Translations under genes and position numbers: made by a program
NCBI RefSeq assembly: GCF_030693625.1
Contig: NZ_JAUYAF010000064.1
Location: 23,923-87,922 of the forward strand
Length of the DNA stretch: 64,000 nt
Reading direction: 5' to 3'
Source of the DNA: Phenylobacterium sp.
GTDB taxonomy: Bacteria > Pseudomonadota > Alphaproteobacteria > Caulobacterales > Caulobacteraceae
The notes under the pieces: model-generated
The model's input: only the letters and a program-made list of their open reading frames with translations
Told to the model about the DNA's origin: nothing
The model's database searches: none
In this document: piece after piece, positions 25,364 through 35,140 of the stretch
Layout: each line of letters starts with the position of its first letter
Position numbering within the stretch: position 1 is the stretch's first letter

Positions 25364-25779
25364 GCGGTCTCGCGCTCAGGCTGGAGGACTTCGATCTGAC
25401 CCAGGCCGGAGGCCCGGCGCTCCCGGCGCGGGAAGCGAAGGTGCTCCAGCCACACAGGGGCCAGGACCGCCAGAGCGCCCAGGGCGTCAGCGCAGAGGTC
25501 CCCGAACTCACCATCACGCCCGGCGAGGATCTGCGCCACCTCGGTGGCCGCGCCCGCGAAGATGGCCAGGACCGTCAGGTCCAGCCTGCGGCGTCGCGGA
25601 AAGGCGGTGAACAGCAGCAGGGTCAGGCCATAAAAGGCCATGAAGTGGGCGGCCTTGTCCCAGGGCACAAAGGCGTGCTCGATCCCCTGGAACGGCCCCA
25701 CCATCCCAATGGCGCAGACCAGAAACGCCACCAGCAGCAGGCCCTTGGCGACGGTCGGGGAACGGGGCGCGTGCGGCAT
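25360..25779 (-). CDS. VanZ family membrane protein
   Basis: 139 residues with four predicted membrane helices. The VanZ-type motif pattern is present: VPWDKAAHFMAFYGLTLLL (about 39-57), a mid-helix EVAQILAGRDGEFGDLCADALG (split here as EVAQILAGRDGE and DLCADALG, about 80-101), with conserved Asp, His and Glu residues. VanZ relatives confer low-level teicoplanin resistance in Gram-positives, but in proteobacteria the role is unknown. It is convergent with the previous gene, overlapping it by 4 bases. Confidence 0.82.
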   Translation of the reverse strand: MPHAPRSPTVAKGLLLVAFLVCAIGMVGPFQGIEHAFVPWDKAAHFMAFYGLTLLLFTAFPRRRRLDLTVLAIFAGAATEVAQILAGRDGEFGDLCADALGALAVLAPVWLEHLRFPRRERRASGLGQIEVLQPERETA

Positions 25780-25817
25780 GCCACCGTTCTACCGCCACGC
25801 GGTGAAAACTTCGTTGC

Positions 25818-27194
25818 CTAGCGGCCCCGAGCGCTCAGCCACTGGAAGCGGGCCAGCAGCAGGGCGGCCGACAGGAAGCTGGCCGCGATCACCGCCCAGA
25901 CGATGCCGTTCAGTCCCATGCCCATGGGGATGGCCAGCCACCAGGCGAGCGGCGCCATCACCAGGACGTAGCTCGCCAGGTGGGTGAAGGTGGGGATCCA
26001 GACCTCGCCACGGGCCCGGAGCGCCTGGGCGGCCACCACCTGGACGGCGTCGGGGATCAGGAACAGGCAGGACAGGGCGACGGCCGGGGCGGCCATGGCG
26101 AGGGTCAGCGGGTCCTTGGTGTAGGCCGCCGAGATCAATTCCGCGCCCGGCCAGACGACCAGGCTGACCAGCAGGCCGAACACGGCGGTGACCGCGAAGG
26201 CGATGACGCCCGCGCGGTTGACGGCCGCGGTGTCGCGCGCGCCATAGGCCCGGCCCACCAGCACCGCCGCGGCCGTCGACAGACCGAGCGGCACCATGAA
26301 GACGATCGCCACGACATTGAGCGTGATCGCCCAGGCCGCCACCGCCAGGCCACCGATCCAGCCGGCGATGACGTTCATGCCGGCGAAGGAGGCCACCTCG
26401 AAGAAGTTGGACGCGCCGGCTCCGTAGCCGATGCGCCGCTGCTCGACCTCGGCGGCCAAGTTGCGTTCGGGCTTGTTGAAGACCCCCAGGGCGCGGGCCT
26501 GGGGCATGCGGGCGATGTAGATCAGCAGGGCGACCGCCAGGAAGGTGCGCGCGCCCGTGGTGGCCCAGGCACCGCCGACGGCGCCCAGGGGCTGCAGGCC
26601 GAAGGTTCCCGGGACCAGCACGAGGTCCATCGCCAGGTTCACCGCATTGGCCACCCACATCAGGGCCGCCGCCGGCTTGGGCCGCCCCTGCCCCTCCAGC
26701 CAAAAACTGGCGGCGACGCTGATGGCGTAGCCTGGCATGGAGAGCGCGAAGATGATCAGCGGCGGCGAAGCCCCGTCCGCAAGGTCCTTCTCCAGACCCA
26801 GGATGTGCAGGAAGCCGGGCCCGCCGGAGATCAGGATCACCGTCGAGATCAGGCCGATCCACAGGCTGTAGCTCAGACCCCGGCGCAGAACCGCCCCGGT
26901 GATCTCCGGCCGGCCCTGCCCGTTCGCCCGGGCGGTCATCACCTGGATGCCGCTCAGCAGGCCAACCGTCATGGTGACGATGACGCTGGTGGGGGCCCAG
27001 GCCATGGCGTGATAGCCGAGCTCGGTCGCTGAGTAGCGCCCCACGACGATGGCGTCGGAGAGGCCCATCCCCATGATCCCCAGGCGCGACAACACCACCG
27101 GCCAGGACAGCTGCAGCAGCTCGGCGGTTTCGGTGCGGACGACATGTGCGCGCCCTCCCGGCGGGGAGTTCGCGGGGGCCGAGGGCTCGGCCAT
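25818..27194 (-). CDS. MATE family efflux transporter (NorM-like)
   Basis: 458 residues from ATG 27194 (an in-frame GTG three codons upstream is possible). Twelve membrane helices in two homologous halves; the first half has LQLSWPVVLSRLGIMGMGLSD and the second GASNFFEVASFAGMNVIAGW. PGYAISVAASFWLEGQGRPKPA marks the inter-half region. MATE transporters export cationic drugs and metabolites in exchange for Na+ or H+. The 268-base upstream gap contains two hairpins (27236-27271 and 27321-27342), but I do not recognise a riboswitch. Substrate unknown. Confidence 0.92.
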   Translation of the reverse strand: MAEPSAPANSPPGGRAHVVRTETAELLQLSWPVVLSRLGIMGMGLSDAIVVGRYSATELGYHAMAWAPTSVIVTMTVGLLSGIQVMTARANGQGRPEITGAVLRRGLSYSLWIGLISTVILISGGPGFLHILGLEKDLADGASPPLIIFALSMPGYAISVAASFWLEGQGRPKPAAALMWVANAVNLAMDLVLVPGTFGLQPLGAVGGAWATTGARTFLAVALLIYIARMPQARALGVFNKPERNLAAEVEQRRIGYGAGASNFFEVASFAGMNVIAGWIGGLAVAAWAITLNVVAIVFMVPLGLSTAAAVLVGRAYGARDTAAVNRAGVIAFAVTAVFGLLVSLVVWPGAELISAAYTKDPLTLAMAAPAVALSCLFLIPDAVQVVAAQALRARGEVWIPTFTHLASYVLVMAPLAWWLAIPMGMGLNGIVWAVIAASFLSAALLLARFQWLSARGR

Positions 27195-27203
27195 GGGGAT
27201 CAC

Positions 27204-27462
27204 CAGTTTTCAAAGAGGGCCGGAACCTGCCGCCGCCCTCCGCGCCTCGCAAGCGAAGCTTCGGCGGAGGGGCCGGATTCTTCAGCCCCGGTGACAACAA
27301 TGGCACATCAGGGAGGCTGCCGCCCGCGACGCGAAGCGGGCGCAAAGTGACGCAGACGCGCGATCTTTAGACTTCCTGCGGACTTTTAGGGCCAAGCTCC
27401 GGTCACCCCCAAGGCGCAACAAGGAGGGTTGGTCGCCGAAAGTCGACTCGCCCAGGACACCC
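27204..27462. other. Divergent intergenic region with two stem-loops
   Basis: Separates the MATE gene (minus) from the 473-residue gene (plus). CCCTCCGC (27236-27243) pairs with GCGGAGGG (27264-27271), with a CGAAGCTTCG palindrome within the loop; CGCCCGC (27321-27327) pairs with GCGGGCG (27336-27342). No open frame or known RNA family seen. Confidence 0.4.
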
Positions 27463-28884
27463 GTGACTTCCAAAACGCCCTCCCCCAGGCGAAACCTCGA
27501 ACCTCTCTGCGCCACCGCCGCCGATCTCTATGAGCCAGCGGCGCGAGAGCAGATCGGCCGCGTCCTCGAGACCTGGCTGGCCGCCAACCAGGCCACGCCC
27601 TTCGAGCTGCTGCATCGCCCCGACCTCATCCGCAAGCTCGAGGCCTCCAGCCGCGACCTGCAGCACGCCTTCCAGAAGATCGCCGTGCCCCTGGCCTTGG
27701 CTCGGAGCGCCAGCGTCCACGAGGTGATACGTGGCCTGCACGCCGTGGCCGACCAGGCCATCGGCCGCATGCTGCGCGAGGAGAAGCAAGGGTTGCTGGC
27801 CAAGGTGGACCTCGGCAGCTTCGCCGACGCCTGCGCTTCAGCCGAGCCCGAGTTCGGCTATCGCCTGGCCGCTGGGGTCGCCGCCTACATGGCCGCCGCC
27901 GAGACCTGGGACGGCAAGGTGCAGCGGCTGCTGGACCTTGTGGTCGCCGCCCCGGCCGATGGTCCGGCGCGCGCCTTGGCTCTTGCCGTCCTCGAGCCGG
28001 CCTTGGAGGACCTCTGCGGTTCAGAGCCGGGCCTGGCCCAACTGATCGGCGCCGACCTGGAGCTGGGCTGCTTCCTGCTCGGCATGGTGCGCCTGGCCCA
28101 TGGCGGCGCCATCGACGCCATCATCGCGGTCCATCCGACGCTGCAGCAGCTGGTGGCGCCGCTTCCGGCCCCCGGCGCCCGGCTGGCGCGGCATCTGGAG
28201 AATGACGACTTCAGCAACCTGCGGCTGGCCCTCAGCCGGCGGGTGCTGGCCGACCTGGACACCAAGCGACGCCTGCATCCCGGCAGCGCCCTGGGCGAGA
28301 TCGCCGCGGTGCGCGGCCTCGCCGTGGCCCTGACCGCCGCCAGCGGCCCCCTGCTGCCGGCCGAGGACGTCGCCGAGGCGATCCTGCAGCGCTCCGAACG
28401 CCTGGTTGAGCCGAATTTCGTCAACACCCTGCTGCACGAGCAGAACGGGCTGGTGGCGGGTCTGGACGCCCTGCTGACGGTGCTTGAGAGCGTCACCGGT
28501 GACGCCAACCGTCGCCGCGCCGTGCGCTTCGTCGAGGCCGCTGTGCTCACGCCGCAGTTTAAGCCGGACCTGCTGAACGCAGCCGGCGGCGCGGTGGGCG
28601 CCTTGCAGGTGCTGGCGCGGGCCTATCGACGGTTAGGGCGGGCCGGCGCCGGGGTCGTCGGAACTCAGGACCTGCTGGACGGCATCGGCCAGGCCGGAGG
28701 CGCCATCAACCAGGAGGGCGGCGTGATCGCCGACCTGGCCGGCGGCATGACCGCCAAGGGGAAGAAGCTGGCCGCGCTCCTGGCCATGGCCAATGGCGAA
28801 ACCGCGCCTCCCGGCCCCGCCGCGCGCCATGCAGCTGACGCCCTGCGAAAGCTGAGCGCCAGCGAAAATCAGGCTGCAGGCTAG
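27463..28884 (+). CDS. Conserved-looking hypothetical protein, all-helical
   Basis: 473 residues with a GTG start preceded by CAGGA. The sequence is strongly helical and Ala/Leu rich throughout: [20 protein letters not shown] (about 47-66), [58 protein letters not shown] and [20 protein letters not shown] near the end. No signal peptide, no membrane helix and no nucleotide-binding motif. I do not recognise a family. Full-length open frame with codon use like its neighbours supports a real gene. Convergent with the DAHP synthase gene, overlapping its end by 4 bases. Confidence 0.7.
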   Translation: MTSKTPSPRRNLEPLCATAADLYEPAAREQIGRVLETWLAANQATPFELLHRPDLIRKLEASSRDLQHAFQKIAVPLALARSASVHEVIRGLHAVADQAIGRMLREEKQGLLAKVDLGSFADACASAEPEFGYRLAAGVAAYMAAAETWDGKVQRLLDLVVAAPADGPARALALAVLEPALEDLCGSEPGLAQLIGADLELGCFLLGMVRLAHGGAIDAIIAVHPTLQQLVAPLPAPGARLARHLENDDFSNLRLALSRRVLADLDTKRRLHPGSALGEIAAVRGLAVALTAASGPLLPAEDVAEAILQRSERLVEPNFVNTLLHEQNGLVAGLDALLTVLESVTGDANRRRAVRFVEAAVLTPQFKPDLLNAAGGAVGALQVLARAYRRLGRAGAGVVGTQDLLDGIGQAGGAINQEGGVIADLAGGMTAKGKKLAALLAMANGETAPPGPAARHAADALRKLSASENQAAG

Positions 28885-30260
28885 ACCGCGGCGCGCAGGG
28901 CCGCGTCCACCCGCTCCTCCTTGAGCTTCTCGGCCACCAGGAAGGCCAGCTCCAGAGCCTGTTCGCCGTTGAGCCGGGGATCACAGTGGGTGTGGTAGCG
29001 GTCGGCCAGGTCGCCCTCGCTGAGCGCGCGGGCGCCGCCGAGGCATTCGGTGACGTTCTGGCCGGTCATCTCCAGGTGCACGCCGCCCGGATGAACGCCC
29101 TGGGCCTTGGCGATCTCCACGAAGCTCTTCACCTCCGACAGGATGCGGTCGAAGGGACGGGTCTTGTAGCCGTTGTTGGCGGTGAGCGTGTTGCCGTGCA
29201 TGGGGTCGATGGCCCAGACGACGCTGCGGCCGGAACGCTTGGTGGCCTCCATCAGGCGCGGCAGGCGAGCCTCAATCTTGTCGGAGCCGAAACGGCCATA
29301 GAGGGTCAGCCGGCCGGCCTCGTTCTTCGGATTCAGCACGTCGATCAGGCGCAGCAGCTCGTCCGGCTCCAGAGTCGGGCCGACCTTCACGCCGATGGGG
29401 TTCTTGATGCCGCGGAAGTACTCGACATGGGCGCCGTCCAGTTGGCGGGTGCGCTCGCCGATCCAGAGCAGGTGAGCCGAGGTGTCGTACCATTCGCCCG
29501 AGGTGCTATCGACCCGGGTCATGGCCTCCTCGAAGCCCAGCAGCAGAGCCTCGTGGGCGGTGAAGAACTCCACGCGATGCAGGTCGGGCTGGCTCTCGGG
29601 CGTGACCCCGATGGCGGCCATGAAGGTCAGGGCCTCGCTGATCTTCTCCGACAGTTCGGCGTAGCGCGCGCCCTGCGGGCTGTCGTTGACGAAGCCGAGG
29701 GTCCAGCGGTGGATGTTGTAGAGGTCGGCATAGCCGCCGCCGGCGAAGGCCCGCAGCAGGTTCAGGGTCGAGGCCGACTGGGAATAGGCCTGCAGCAGGC
29801 GCTGCGGGTCCGGCACGCGCGAGGCGGCGTCGAAGTCCATGCCATTGATGATGTCGCCGCGATAGGAGGGCAGCTCGACGCCGTCGATGGTCTCCACGGG
29901 CGAGGAGCGCGGCTTGGCGAACTGGCCCGCCATGCGCCCCACCTTCACCACCGGCTTGCCGCCGGCGAAGGTCAGCACGACGGCCATCTGCAGGATCAGG
30001 CGGAAAGTGTCGCGGATGTTGTCGGCGTGGAACTCCTTGAAGCTCTCGGCGCAGTCGCCGCCCTGCAGCAGGAAGGCCCGGCCGTCGGCCACCTCGCCCA
30101 GCAGGGTCTTCAGGCGACGTGCTTCACCAGCGAACACCAGGGGTGGCATGCCGCGCAGGGTCTGCTCCACACCAGCCAGGGCGGCCGCATCCGGATAGTC
30201 GGTGGGCAGGTGCTTGGCGGGCTTGGCTCTCCAGGAGGCCGGCGTCCAATGTTCGGTCAT
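28881..30260 (-). CDS. Class II 3-deoxy-7-phosphoheptulonate synthase (DAHP synthase)
   Basis: 459 residues, the class II (plant/Mycobacterium-like) length. Motifs include [12 protein letters not shown] (Cys metal ligand, about 83-94), [29 protein letters not shown] (about 278-290), [13 protein letters not shown] with the metal-binding His, and [18 protein letters not shown]. The enzyme joins PEP and erythrose-4-phosphate, the first step of the shikimate pathway for aromatic amino acids. Class II enzymes are often feedback-sensitive, but no extra ACT domain is present. It ends a minus-strand series glmU-rpiA-gor-ligase. Confidence 0.95.
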   Translation of the reverse strand: MTEHWTPASWRAKPAKHLPTDYPDAAALAGVEQTLRGMPPLVFAGEARRLKTLLGEVADGRAFLLQGGDCAESFKEFHADNIRDTFRLILQMAVVLTFAGGKPVVKVGRMAGQFAKPRSSPVETIDGVELPSYRGDIINGMDFDAASRVPDPQRLLQAYSQSASTLNLLRAFAGGGYADLYNIHRWTLGFVNDSPQGARYAELSEKISEALTFMAAIGVTPESQPDLHRVEFFTAHEALLLGFEEAMTRVDSTSGEWYDTSAHLLWIGERTRQLDGAHVEYFRGIKNPIGVKVGPTLEPDELLRLIDVLNPKNEAGRLTLYGRFGSDKIEARLPRLMEATKRSGRSVVWAIDPMHGNTLTANNGYKTRPFDRILSEVKSFVEIAKAQGVHPGGVHLEMTGQNVTECLGGARALSEGDLADRYHTHCDPRLNGEQALELAFLVAEKLKEERVDAALRAAV

Positions 30261-30302
30261 CTCAACAACTCCGTCCCCGCCTGGTCTTGCGGGCCGGCGT
30301 TC

Positions 30303-31538
30303 TTACTCCGAGAACACCGCCGCCGTCGATGGCCGCGCGGCCACAGGCGCCTGGGTTACGGCGACCTGGCGCTGAAGGGCGGCGCAGGACAGGGCCGCCA
30401 AGGCCCCGAGCGCCAGCCACCACTCCTGCCAGACCCCAAAAGAAAAGGCGCCGAAGGTCAGGTAGGCCGCGCCCGTCGCCGCCGAGATCGCCAGGGCGGC
30501 GTCCCGGGCGCCGCGGCTCATTCCCGCCAGCAGGGCGGCCCAGAAGACGGCGGCGGCCATGGCGCCGATCAGCCCCAGCTCCAGCCAGATCTGCAGGGGC
30601 GCGTCGTGCGGGTGGAGCTTGATCCCCGGGTTGAACATCCGGCTGGCGTCGAGGCCCCAGCCCCGCAGGGGGTGGTCGGTGATCCAGTCGGCAGCGTGGC
30701 GCCAATACCCCATGCGCTGGGCCCAGGAGACCGGCACGTCGCCTTCCAGCACCGTGTACCAGCCCGAGCGCCGCACGATCCAGACGATGGCCGGCGCGGT
30801 CAGGAAGAAGGCCGCGGCAAGGGCGCCCAGGCCGCGCGGCGCCCACCTCGGCCAGGCGGCGACGGCCAGGCCCGCGAGCACGCAGGCGGTCAGGGCGATC
30901 AAGGGCGCGTCGTATCCGAAGGTCACCGACGGCACGACCAGGCCCAGCGCCATCAGGGCGATCAGCCAGCGAGCCCTGGCCACCCGCACTGCGGCCAGGG
31001 CGGCGGCCGGCGCCAGCATGGCCAGGACAAACAGGCCCTGGGCGGCGTTCTTGACCCCAAGGTCGGGGCGGATAGGGTCGTTGATGGCCTCGCGCACCGC
31101 GCGGTAGAGGGCCGCGCCGGTGAGGCCCTCGATCAGCATCACCACGCCCAGCAGGGCCGTGCCCCAGGCCAGGATCCGCAACGCCACGATCCGCGACCGG
31201 GGGGACGCGGCGCGCGCGGCGCAGATCGCGGCGAAGAAGAGCACGGTCTCGGCGATCAGCTTGGCGGCGGTGGACTCTCCCAGGTCCTTGGCGGTGAAGG
31301 GACTCCAGGCCGAGGAGCCCGCCGCCCACAGCACTAGGGTGACCACCGCGATGCCGACGGGCCGGTCCTCTTCCTCGATCCGCAGGGCCGGTAGGGTCAG
31401 CAGGCCCATCAAGGTCAGCAGGGGCGCGAAGGCGAGCGGCGCCAGCCACCCGACGATGGGTGTCAGGGCGAGACCGCCCGCCACCACCCAGCCGCACCAG
31501 GCGGCGAGCTTGGGTCCGGGCTGGGCGGCCTGGCTCAC
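30303..31538 (-). CDS. O-antigen ligase/polymerase family membrane protein
   Basis: 411 residues from a GTG start at 31538 that overlaps the gor stop (GTGA). About ten to eleven membrane helices with one large periplasmic loop. The Wzy_C/WaaL-type motif HPLRGWGLDASRMFNPG (about 297-313) and LHPHDAPLQIWLELGLIGA (about 317-335; the His is the family hallmark) identify the family. It probably joins or polymerises surface glycans onto lipid A-core or a carrier. No other glycan genes adjoin, so the substrate is open. A longer frame to 31628 overlaps gor and was rejected. Confidence 0.87.
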   Translation of the reverse strand: MSQAAQPGPKLAAWCGWVVAGGLALTPIVGWLAPLAFAPLLTLMGLLTLPALRIEEEDRPVGIAVVTLVLWAAGSSAWSPFTAKDLGESTAAKLIAETVLFFAAICAARAASPRSRIVALRILAWGTALLGVVMLIEGLTGAALYRAVREAINDPIRPDLGVKNAAQGLFVLAMLAPAAALAAVRVARARWLIALMALGLVVPSVTFGYDAPLIALTACVLAGLAVAAWPRWAPRGLGALAAAFFLTAPAIVWIVRRSGWYTVLEGDVPVSWAQRMGYWRHAADWITDHPLRGWGLDASRMFNPGIKLHPHDAPLQIWLELGLIGAMAAAVFWAALLAGMSRGARDAALAISAATGAAYLTFGAFSFGVWQEWWLALGALAALSCAALQRQVAVTQAPVAARPSTAAVFSE

Positions 31539-32914
31539 GCGGCGCTCAGGCCAGGCGGCACATACTTGTCGCGCATGGTCACCAGCTCTTCGGCCAGGGT
31601 CGGGTGCACGGCGCAGGTGGAATCCCACTGGGCCTTGGTCACGCCCATCTTCAGGGCGATGGCGGCCATCTGGATGATCTCCGGCGCATCAGGCCCCACA
31701 ACATGACAGCCGACGATCTTCTGGCTCTCGGCGGCCACCACCAGCTTGATCAGGCAGCGGTCGTCGCCGCCGTAGAAGGTAGTCTTCATGGGCCGGAAGC
31801 GGGACAGGTAGATATCGACCTTGCCCTGTTCGTGCCGGGCCTCCGCCTCCGACTGACCCACCGAGCCCACCGGCGGCTGCGAGAACACCGCCGAGGCCAC
31901 CATATCGTGATCGAAGGTGGTGGGATTATTGTAGAACTCGGTCTGGGAGAAGGCCGCGCCTTCGCGGATCGCCACCGGGGTCAGGTTGATGCGGTCGGTG
32001 ACGTCACCGACGGCCCAGATGTTGTCGACATTGGTCTTGGAGAACTTGTCCACCATCACCGCGCCGCTTTCGGCCAGCTTCACCCCGGCGGCCTCCAGGC
32101 CCAGGCCCTTGGTGTGAGGCTTGCGGCCGGTGGCGAGCATGATCTGGTCTGTGACGACGTCCAGGCCGCTGGACATGTGACTGACCAGACCGGCCTGCGT
32201 CTTCTCGATGCTGGTGTGCTGGCAGCCGAGGATGATCTTGATGCCGCGCTTCTTCATCTCGTCCGTGAGATGGCTTCGCACATCGTCGTCGAAACCACGC
32301 AGGATGTTGGCCCCGCGGTAGACCAGCGTGGTGTCCACCCCCAGGCCCGCGAAGATGCCGGCGAACTCCACGGCGATGTAGCCGCCGCCGACGATCATGA
32401 TCGACCTGGGCAGTTGCGGCAGGTGGAAGGCCTCTTCGGAGGTGATGGTGTGCTCGACGCCGGGCAGATCTTCGGGGCTCCAAGGCCTGCCGCCGGTGGC
32501 CACCAGGATCTTGTCGGCGCTCACCGTTCCCTTGCCGACCACCTCGACGGTATGAGGGTCCTTCAGCACGGCGCGGGCATGGACGATCTCGGCGCCGGCG
32601 TTGCTGAGGTTGGTGACATAGATCCCCGACAGCCGGGCGATCTCACGGTCCTTGGCCTCAAGGAAGGTGGGCCAGTCGAAGGTCGATTGGCTGGGGGACC
32701 AGCCGTAGCCCTCCGCCACCTTGGCGTAGCTGGCGAATTCCGAGGCGTAGACCATGAACTTCTTGGGCACGCAGCCGCGGATCACGCAGGTGCCGCCCAC
32801 GCGGTGCTCCTCCGCCACCACCACCTTGGCGCCGGACATGGCCGCCAGCCGCGCGGCGCGGACGCCGCCCGAACCGGCGCCGATGACGAAGAGGTCGTAG
32901 TCGTAGGTCGCCAA
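31535..32914 (-). CDS. gor: Glutathione-disulfide reductase
   Basis: 459 residues from TTG 32914. FAD-binding YDYDLFVIGAGSGGVRAARLA, the redox-active disulfide GGTCVIRGCVPKKFM (about 42-56), the NAD(P)-binding IMIVGGGYIAVEFAG, the second FAD motif NIWAVGDVT, and the dimer-interface C-terminus with catalytic AVHPTLAEELV (His-Glu). It regenerates GSH with NADPH; it fits the several GST and peroxidase genes in this window. The start codon is decided by AAGGAG at 32922-32927 seven bases upstream; upstream in-frame residues to 32962 have no family match. Upstream gene rpiA is 84 bases away. Confidence 0.94.
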   Translation of the reverse strand: MATYDYDLFVIGAGSGGVRAARLAAMSGAKVVVAEEHRVGGTCVIRGCVPKKFMVYASEFASYAKVAEGYGWSPSQSTFDWPTFLEAKDREIARLSGIYVTNLSNAGAEIVHARAVLKDPHTVEVVGKGTVSADKILVATGGRPWSPEDLPGVEHTITSEEAFHLPQLPRSIMIVGGGYIAVEFAGIFAGLGVDTTLVYRGANILRGFDDDVRSHLTDEMKKRGIKIILGCQHTSIEKTQAGLVSHMSSGLDVVTDQIMLATGRKPHTKGLGLEAAGVKLAESGAVMVDKFSKTNVDNIWAVGDVTDRINLTPVAIREGAAFSQTEFYNNPTTFDHDMVASAVFSQPPVGSVGQSEAEARHEQGKVDIYLSRFRPMKTTFYGGDDRCLIKLVVAAESQKIVGCHVVGPDAPEIIQMAAIALKMGVTKAQWDSTCAVHPTLAEELVTMRDKYVPPGLSAA

Positions 32915-32920
32915 GAGAGA

Positions 32921-32928
32921 ACTCCTTT
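32921..32928 (-). promoter_or_regulatory. Strong Shine-Dalgarno that fixes the TTG start of gor
   Basis: On the minus strand AAAGGAGT lies 7 bases before TTG 32914-32912, optimal spacing. It settles the start of gor against the longer reading frame that opens at 32962. Confidence 0.8.
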
Positions 32929-32998
32929 GAAGCGTCGCCGCCTGAAATGGCGATCGGGCCACCCGGCGGGAACACGTCAGATCAAATAAACCTGCGCC

Positions 32999-33682
32999 TT
33001 AAGGCTCTACAGAGACGACGCCGCCGTCCGTCCCCACCAGGGCAAGGTCGGCGAGATCCAGGAACAATCCGTGGTCCACCACCCCGGTGACGCTCTTCAG
33101 GGCCGCCGCCAGCAGGGCAGGCTCCTCGATGCGACCGCAGGAGGCGTCGTAGATCACGTTGCCGCCGTCGGTGCGAACCGGCTGGCCGTCCGTCATCCGC
33201 AGGCGCGGGGCGACTCCCAGGTCGCATTCGGTCAGCGCGTCGCAGATGCGCAGCATGGTGGTCTCGTGCCCGAAGGCCACCACCTCTATGGGCAGGGGGA
33301 ACTTGCCCAGAATGGGCACGCGCTTGGCGGCGTCGGCGATGACGACGCAGCGCCGGGACGCCTCCCAGACCAGCTTCTCCCGCAGGAGAGCCGCGCCGCC
33401 GCCCTTGATCAGGGAGAGCGCCGGGCCGATCTCGTCTGCGCCGTCGACGGTAAGGTCGATGGACCTGGCCTCTCCCAGCTCCTTGAGGCGGATCCCCAGG
33501 CTGGCGGCCAGCTCGGCGGTGGCGACGGAGGTCGAGACCGCCACGATGTCAAGCTTGCGGGCGGCCAGCGCCTTGACGAACCAGGCGGCGGTGGAGCCGG
33601 TGCCAAGGCCCACGGTCATGCCGGCTTCGACAAGGGCCGCGGCGGCCTCGCCGGCGGCGCGTTTCTGATCGTCTGCGCTCAT
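32999..33682 (-). CDS. rpiA: Ribose-5-phosphate isomerase A
   Basis: 227 residues. RpiA motifs: GLGTGSTAAWFVKAL (phosphate loop, about 25-39), SIDLTVDGADEIGPALSLIKGGGAAL in two parts (DGADEI with catalytic Asp pair, about 80-85; KGGGAALLREKLV, about 93-105 with catalytic Glu). The enzyme interconverts ribose-5-phosphate and ribulose-5-phosphate in the pentose phosphate pathway. ATG start, 37 bases after glmU and 84 bases before gor on the same strand, so a glmU-rpiA-gor transcript is plausible. This neighbourhood recurs in related Caulobacterales. Confidence 0.96.
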   Translation of the reverse strand: MSADDQKRAAGEAAAALVEAGMTVGLGTGSTAAWFVKALAARKLDIVAVSTSVATAELAASLGIRLKELGEARSIDLTVDGADEIGPALSLIKGGGAALLREKLVWEASRRCVVIADAAKRVPILGKFPLPIEVVAFGHETTMLRICDALTECDLGVAPRLRMTDGQPVRTDGGNVIYDASCGRIEEPALLAAALKSVTGVVDHGLFLDLADLALVGTDGGVVSVEP

Positions 33683-33719
33683 GGCTTTGACATAGGCGAA
33701 GGTTGGCCTCCCCGCGACG

Positions 33720-35069
33720 CTATTTCTTCGCCTTCTGGGCGATCTTCATGGCTCGGAAGCGGGCCGCCCAGCCGTCCTTGTTCTGCTGCGGCGCCCGCGA
33801 CAGGGCGAGCCCGTCGGCGGGCACGTCGGCGGTGACCACCGAGCCAGAGCCGGTCATGGCGCCGGCCCCGACCGTCACCGGGGCGACGAGAGCGCTGTTG
33901 GAGCCGATGAAGGCGTTCTCGCCGATGTGGGTCTCGTATTTGTCGAAGCCGTCATAGTTGCAGAAGATGGTGCCCGCCCCGATGTTGGCCTTGGCCCCCA
34001 CCGTGCCGTCGCCCAGATAGGACAGGTGGTTGGCCTTGGCGCCCGCGCCCACCTTGACTTTCTTCACCTCGACGAAGTTGCCGATGTGGGCCTCCTCGCC
34101 GATGTCGGCGCCGGGGCGCAGCCGGGCATAGGGGCCGATCAGGGCGCCGGCGCCCACCTTCGCGCCCTCCAGGTGGCTGAAGGCGCGGATCACCGCCCCG
34201 GTCTCCACGGTCACCCCCGGCGCGAAGACCACGAACTGCTCGACCTGCACCCCAGGGGCCAGCTGGGTGTCCCAGCTGAAGTGGACCGTCTCAGGCGCCG
34301 CCATGGCCACGCCTTGCGCGAGGAAGTGGGCCCGGGCGCGGGCCTGGAAGATCGCCTCGGCCTGGGAGAGCTGCATCGGGGTGTCGGCGCCCATCACGGC
34401 ATTCTCTGGGGCGAAGTTGACCCGCACAAGCTTCTCCTCGGCCGTGGCCAGGCCGACGATGGAGGTGATGTAGTATTCCTGCTTGGCGTTGTTGTTGTCG
34501 ACACGGTCCAGCCAGCCGAACAGGGCCGCGCGGTCGGCGCAGTACATGCCGGCGTTGCAGGCCTTCACCGCCAGCTCCTCAGCGGTGGCGTCCTTGGGCT
34601 CCACAACGCGGATCACGTGCCCATCGGCGCCCATGATCAGGCGGCCATAGAGCAGGCCGTCCACCGGCTTGAAACCCATGATGGCCAGGTCCGTACCCGC
34701 CGCCCGCAAGGCGAACAGCGGATCGAGGTCGGCGGCCTGCAGCAGGGGGCAGTCGCCATTGGTCACCAGAACATCCCCATTGAAGTCGGCCAGGGCGTCC
34801 TTGGCGGCGAGAACCGCGTGGGCGGTGCCCAGCGGTGGGTCCTGGACGGCCACCGCGCCCTCCCCCAGCCGCTTGACCACCAGGGCCCGGACGCCGGGGC
34901 TGTGGTCGCCCACCACCACCACGATCCTCTCGCAGCCCGCCAGCTCGACGGTGTCGATCACCCGGTCCAGCAGGGTGCGGCCGCCCACCTTGTGCAGCAG
35001 CTTGGGAATCGGGGACTTCATTCGCGTGCCCTGGCCGGCGGCGAGGATAACGGCGGCGCGTGCGGTCAT
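33720..35069 (-). CDS. glmU: Bifunctional UDP-GlcNAc pyrophosphorylase / GlcN-1-P N-acetyltransferase GlmU
   Basis: 449 residues from ATG 35069. The N-terminal nucleotidyltransferase starts [19 protein letters not shown] (GxGTRMxS) and has TNGDCPLL and [11 protein letters not shown]. The C-terminal left-handed beta-helix acetyltransferase carries hexapeptide repeats and [32 protein letters not shown] and [20 protein letters not shown] (split by function). It makes UDP-GlcNAc for peptidoglycan and LPS. The in-frame extension to 35099 was rejected because the family start is [12 protein letters not shown]. Divergent from gph over 71 bases. Confidence 0.96.
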   Translation of the reverse strand: MTARAAVILAAGQGTRMKSPIPKLLHKVGGRTLLDRVIDTVELAGCERIVVVVGDHSPGVRALVVKRLGEGAVAVQDPPLGTAHAVLAAKDALADFNGDVLVTNGDCPLLQAADLDPLFALRAAGTDLAIMGFKPVDGLLYGRLIMGADGHVIRVVEPKDATAEELAVKACNAGMYCADRAALFGWLDRVDNNNAKQEYYITSIVGLATAEEKLVRVNFAPENAVMGADTPMQLSQAEAIFQARARAHFLAQGVAMAAPETVHFSWDTQLAPGVQVEQFVVFAPGVTVETGAVIRAFSHLEGAKVGAGALIGPYARLRPGADIGEEAHIGNFVEVKKVKVGAGAKANHLSYLGDGTVGAKANIGAGTIFCNYDGFDKYETHIGENAFIGSNSALVAPVTVGAGAMTGSGSVVTADVPADGLALSRAPQQNKDGWAARFRAMKIAQKAKK

Positions 35070-35140
35070 GGGCGAAGATCCTGGAATCGGCGGGGACATT
35101 GCAATCTCACGGCGTTTAGCCGAAACGGCGAGCCCTTTCG

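Noticed and set aside
25789-27345. 518-residue minus-strand open frame
   Set aside because: Alternate frame of the MATE gene, Arg/Gly/Pro-rich, while the other frame gives twelve clean membrane helices.
27204-27462. Riboswitch upstream of the MATE transporter
   Set aside because: Hairpins are present but I cannot match any known riboswitch consensus such as ykkC/guanidine.
28986-31337. 783-residue plus-strand open frame
   Set aside because: Runs antisense through DAHP synthase and the O-antigen ligase; an artefact of high GC.
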